Positions 61,179-64,000 of a stretch of 64,000 bases of DNA are shown here, in pieces. Under the pieces are notes generated by a model that ran no database searches, had not been told where the DNA came from, and saw nothing but the letters and a program-made list of their open reading frames with translations. This DNA comes from an uncultured Faecalicatena sp. (GTDB taxonomy: Bacteria > Bacillota > Clostridia > Lachnospirales > Lachnospiraceae): contig CAOKHZ010000004.1 in assembly GCA_948468385.1 (NCBI GenBank), positions 1 to 64,000 on the forward strand. Direction: 5' to 3'. Position numbers and translations under genes: made by a program. The number at the start of each line of letters is the position of its first letter. Positions within the stretch are counted from its first letter, which is position 1.

Positions 61179-62897
61179 ATGCCTGAAAACACGCCCTGCC
61201 GCGAAGAAATCCTCTCCGAAGATTATCGCGACTTTGTCATCGGAGGCATCTCCTCGGACTTCCTTACAAATTTACCGCTTGACGAATATTGCACGCAAAC
61301 GGCCGACTTCGAATACAAATGCCTTTATCTTCCCGCCCTCCTGGCGGAACCCATCACCTTTGACCGTTTTCCCTATTACACGATTCCCAAATGCTATGCT
61401 CCTATAAGCCTCGAAGCACTAAACCAGACCGGCATCCTGCAAATTCAGAACTTCCCTTCGCTACAATTAAAAGGCGACGGAATCCTGATTGGTTTTTTAG
61501 ACAGCGGAATCGACTACACGCTGCCCATTTTCCGCAATCTGGACGGCACCAGCCGCATCGTCGGCATCTGGGACCAGACGATTCAGGATGGCTCTCCACC
61601 GGAACTTTTTTCTTATGGTACCGAATACTCCAAGGCGCAGCTTGACATTGCCCTGCGCGATGAAAATCCATTCGGTATCGTCCCCACCACGGACACGGAC
61701 GGGCATGGTACCTTCGTCGCCAGTCTGGCGGCTGGCAGCGGGAACGCGGGCGAGTCCTTTCTCGGGGCCGCCCCGGAATCTGCCATCGCCGTCGTAAAAT
61801 TGAAACAAGCCAAACAATACCTGCGGAACTATTATTTCATTCCAGAAAGCACGGTCTGTTACCAGGAAACCGACCTGCTCCTTGGAATAAAATATCTGAC
61901 CAACCTTGCTGCACGGCTTGCGCTCCCCCTGATCGTATGCGTCACCGTTGGAACCAGTTCGGGCGGACATATCGCAATTCTACCCTTTTCCAACAGCCTG
62001 GACTCCTACGCCGCCCGCTATAACTGCATTCCGGTCATCGGCGTGGGCAACGAAGCCGACAAGAGGCATCATTACCAAAGTGGCCTGCAAGACGCGTCCG
62101 ACACGCGTATGGTGGAAATCCGCGTCGGGGAAAACGTCACCGGCTTTACACTGGAACTTTGGACTTCCATCCCCAACCTATTGTCGGTTTCCTTGGAATC
62201 TCCGGGCGGGGAGAGCACCTCCGACATTCCGCTGCGCGTCGAAGGCAACATCAATTATTCCTTCTTGTTAGAACGAACACGTGTAAGCATCGACTATAGA
62301 ATCGTCGTGGAAAAGACCACTGCGGAATTGATTTTCTTCCGCTTCCAAGCACCGTCTACCGGCATCTGGAAAGTCCGGGTCAAACCCGTCCGCATACTGG
62401 ACGGCATGTTCCACATGTGGCTTCCCGTCACGGAATTTTTGAGCGGAGACGTATTTTTCCTGGAATCCAATCCATATTATACCATCACCAACCCGGGAAA
62501 CACCATGCGTCCCCTCGTAATGGCGTATTATGACGGCAATAACAACGCACTTTCCTTAAGCTCCGGTCGCGGCTACGAGCTTGCCGGGAAATATCATCCC
62601 GACCTCGCCGCCCCCGGCATCAACGTCCGCGGAGCACTCCCCGGAGGACGTTATGCCACCCGCTCCGGCTCCTGCATCTCCGCCGCCATCTCCGCCGGAG
62701 CCGCCGCCCTTTTACTCCAATGGGTACGCAACTACGGGGGCACGGTGGACGGCGTGCCCGCCGCCGACGCTTACCTGATCAAGGCGTTGTTCCTCATCGG
62801 CGCAGTACAGCCCGCCAATATGACCTTCCCAAACCGGGAGTGGGGATACGGCCAGCTAAATCTTTTTCAAGTGTTTGAAGAATTACGGAGACTATGA
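61179..62897 (+). CDS. Csp-like subtilase with Cys at the catalytic Ser position
   Basis: The 572-residue S8-family protein resembles clostridial germination proteases CspA/B/C. Asp108 (GFLDSGID) and His176 (TDGHGTFVAS) are intact, but the Ser motif reads TRSGSCISAAISAG, placing Cys499 where Ser is expected. The oxyanion Asn is also replaced (VGTSSGGH, Ser260). A jelly-roll-like insert lies in the middle. It may be a pseudoprotease acting as a germinant or cofactor sensor, as CspC and CspA are in Clostridioides difficile, or a cysteine variant with residual activity. Confidence 0.88.
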   Translation: MPENTPCREEILSEDYRDFVIGGISSDFLTNLPLDEYCTQTADFEYKCLYLPALLAEPITFDRFPYYTIPKCYAPISLEALNQTGILQIQNFPSLQLKGDGILIGFLDSGIDYTLPIFRNLDGTSRIVGIWDQTIQDGSPPELFSYGTEYSKAQLDIALRDENPFGIVPTTDTDGHGTFVASLAAGSGNAGESFLGAAPESAIAVVKLKQAKQYLRNYYFIPESTVCYQETDLLLGIKYLTNLAARLALPLIVCVTVGTSSGGHIAILPFSNSLDSYAARYNCIPVIGVGNEADKRHHYQSGLQDASDTRMVEIRVGENVTGFTLELWTSIPNLLSVSLESPGGESTSDIPLRVEGNINYSFLLERTRVSIDYRIVVEKTTAELIFFRFQAPSTGIWKVRVKPVRILDGMFHMWLPVTEFLSGDVFFLESNPYYTITNPGNTMRPLVMAYYDGNNNALSLSSGRGYELAGKYHPDLAAPGINVRGALPGGRYATRSGSCISAAISAGAAALLLQWVRNYGGTVDGVPAADAYLIKALFLIGAVQPANMTFPNREWGYGQLNLFQVFEELRRL

Positions 62898-62954
62898 CGC
62901 GCCCTGCCATCCGTAACTCCATCCTTCTCCGATGGCACTCGAACCGTTTTTGCA

Positions 62955-63821
62955 TCACTCCGGCCACTCACGTATCAAGCCGGCAACCTCGTCAAGGTCT
63001 ATCTGCAATTTACCATCATAAAGGGCAAGCCCCGCCTTGCCCTCCAACGGATGGATGCACGGGATGTCCCAATTGACAAAGTCGTAAGTAACCAGCAACC
63101 TTTTCTCCGGATCGACAATCCAGTACTCCCGCACTCCCGCGTCGGCATATTTTTGCAATTTTTTCGTGTAGTCCTTCTTGCGCGTGGATTTCGATATCAC
63201 CTCCAACACGAAATCCGGTGCCCCCATGATGCCCCAGCGCTTGATCTTGCCCGGATCGCACAAAATGACCAAGTCCGGTTGAACCATCGTCTTGTCATCG
63301 CAATCCAGCCGCACGTCCAACGGGGCCGACAGCGGGATGCATTCACCACCTTTTTCTCGAATAAACGCGCCAATCTGGAAAAGCAGAGCCGCCGCAATCC
63401 TCTGGTGCACGAAGTCCGGTGCCGCCATGTCATAAATCACGCCGTCAATCAGCTCCGCCCGGACGTCATGTGGCAAGGCATAATAATCATCCAAAGTATA
63501 CTCGCCCTGCTTTCGCCTTCTCCTCCCGCCATAAGAAAACGCCGCCTCTCGCACGACGTCTGCCGGCACCTCGTCCCGGTCTTTCAGATAATGAAACTGC
63601 TGCGAATCATGGTCATCCCATCTTTTCAAGCCTTCTCCCGAGCTTGCTTCCGTGCCGCCAAGCACCTTCTCGATGGCCTGCCTCGTCTTGTATCGCGGAT
63701 GTTTTGTCTCACCGTTAAAAATCTTCTGTAGCGTCCCCAACGGAACGCCGCTGCAAGCCGACAACTGCGCCATGGTATATCCCTTCTCCTGCTTCACCCG
63801 TCTCATTTCCTCTATGGTCAT
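62955..63821 (-). CDS. HTH-Uma2 fusion (PD-(D/E)XK nuclease-like)
   Basis: The 288-residue protein starts at ATG 63821 after GGAGG. Residues about 1-55 are an Xre-type HTH (EKGYTMAQLSACSGVPLGTL, QKIFNGETKHPRYKTRQAIE). The remainder is a Uma2/DUF820 domain with ELIDGVIYDMAAP, PDLVILCDPGKIKR and PDFVLEVISKSTRKKDYTKK, which contain the acidic and Lys residues of a PD-(D/E)XK fold. Uma2 proteins are widespread, mostly of unknown role. The HTH fusion suggests DNA-targeted or regulatory activity. Confidence 0.85.
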   Translation of the reverse strand: MTIEEMRRVKQEKGYTMAQLSACSGVPLGTLQKIFNGETKHPRYKTRQAIEKVLGGTEASSGEGLKRWDDHDSQQFHYLKDRDEVPADVVREAAFSYGGRRRRKQGEYTLDDYYALPHDVRAELIDGVIYDMAAPDFVHQRIAAALLFQIGAFIREKGGECIPLSAPLDVRLDCDDKTMVQPDLVILCDPGKIKRWGIMGAPDFVLEVISKSTRKKDYTKKLQKYADAGVREYWIVDPEKRLLVTYDFVNWDIPCIHPLEGKAGLALYDGKLQIDLDEVAGLIREWPE

Positions 63822-64000
63822 GAAAATCCCTCCTTCCGTCAACGTCAAAATACGGCTACTTTTCCGTGTTTTGCGGGTCTCAAGGCTATGCTTTTTATGC
63901 AGGCACAAAACGCATGCCTTAAGCTCCTGATAACATCATCATATCATAGTGCCGTCCAAATTTCAACCATTATCCACCCGTTTTTTATCCGTTTACAAAA

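Overview
The window looks like a chromosomal segment of a spore-forming, anaerobic gut member of the Clostridia, most likely Lachnospiraceae. This rests on the codY-topA-dprA-comM cluster, a sporulation sigma factor SigK, a Csp-like germination subtilase, a CIRCE-controlled groESL operon and a glycyl-radical-enzyme microcompartment. Genus is not determined. No rRNA, tRNA or CRISPR array was seen.

Region 1 (1 to about 15,960) is the right-hand part of a prophage or phage-like element that runs off the left edge. A long leftward operon carries DNA metabolism genes: CHC2/Toprim/DUF927 primase-helicase, nucleotide-hydrolase-like protein, SSB, AAA recombination ATPase, SNF2 helicase, sigma-like protein, DEDDh exonuclease, C5 methyltransferase, SleB-type hydrolase. 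A two-promoter switch with duplicated operators (12763-12839) separates it from a rightward lysogeny module (Xre repressor, unknown protein, large serine recombinase). Between two tiny early genes lies a roughly 400-nt gene-free stretch that folds into many helices and is probably a structured RNA. The helicase is split into two ORFs 3.5 kb apart, and two G9 tracts suggest phase variation. The recombinase has inserted the element into a sugar ABC permease gene, which is now truncated.

Region 2 (15,874-22,853) holds the rest of that RbsA/RbsC-type sugar transporter and a divergent YesM/YesN-type two-component system that probably controls it.

Region 3 (23,008-38,250) is one 18-gene leftward operon for a B12-independent 1,2-propanediol-utilising microcompartment. 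It contains glycyl radical diol dehydratase and activase, fuculose/rhamnulose-phosphate aldolase, PduP-type aldehyde dehydrogenase, PduL, Fe- and Zn-alcohol dehydrogenases, PduS/PduT electron-transfer proteins, PduN vertex and five further shell proteins. This is the fucose/rhamnose type often called GRM5. In the inferred pathway, lactaldehyde from the aldolase is reduced to 1,2-propanediol, dehydrated to propionaldehyde, and converted to propanol and propionyl-phosphate.

Region 4 (38,222-40,243) has a PHP-domain hydrolase flanked by two copies of a 125-bp structured repeat whose first hairpin covaries, plus an A+T-rich JAB-domain/small-protein pair.

Region 5 (40,311-49,548) is core genome: groESL, codY, topA, dprA, comM, sigK.

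Region 6 (49,576-59,632) is a fructan or difructose-anhydride utilisation locus: sulfatase, ABC importer, two LacI regulators, a GH91 enzyme without signal peptide and a GH32 fructosidase with twin palindromic operators.

Region 7 (59,726-63,821) contains an LspA-like protein, a zinc-ribbon/amphipathic-repeat protein, a Csp-like subtilase with Cys in place of the catalytic Ser, and an HTH-Uma2 nuclease-like fusion.
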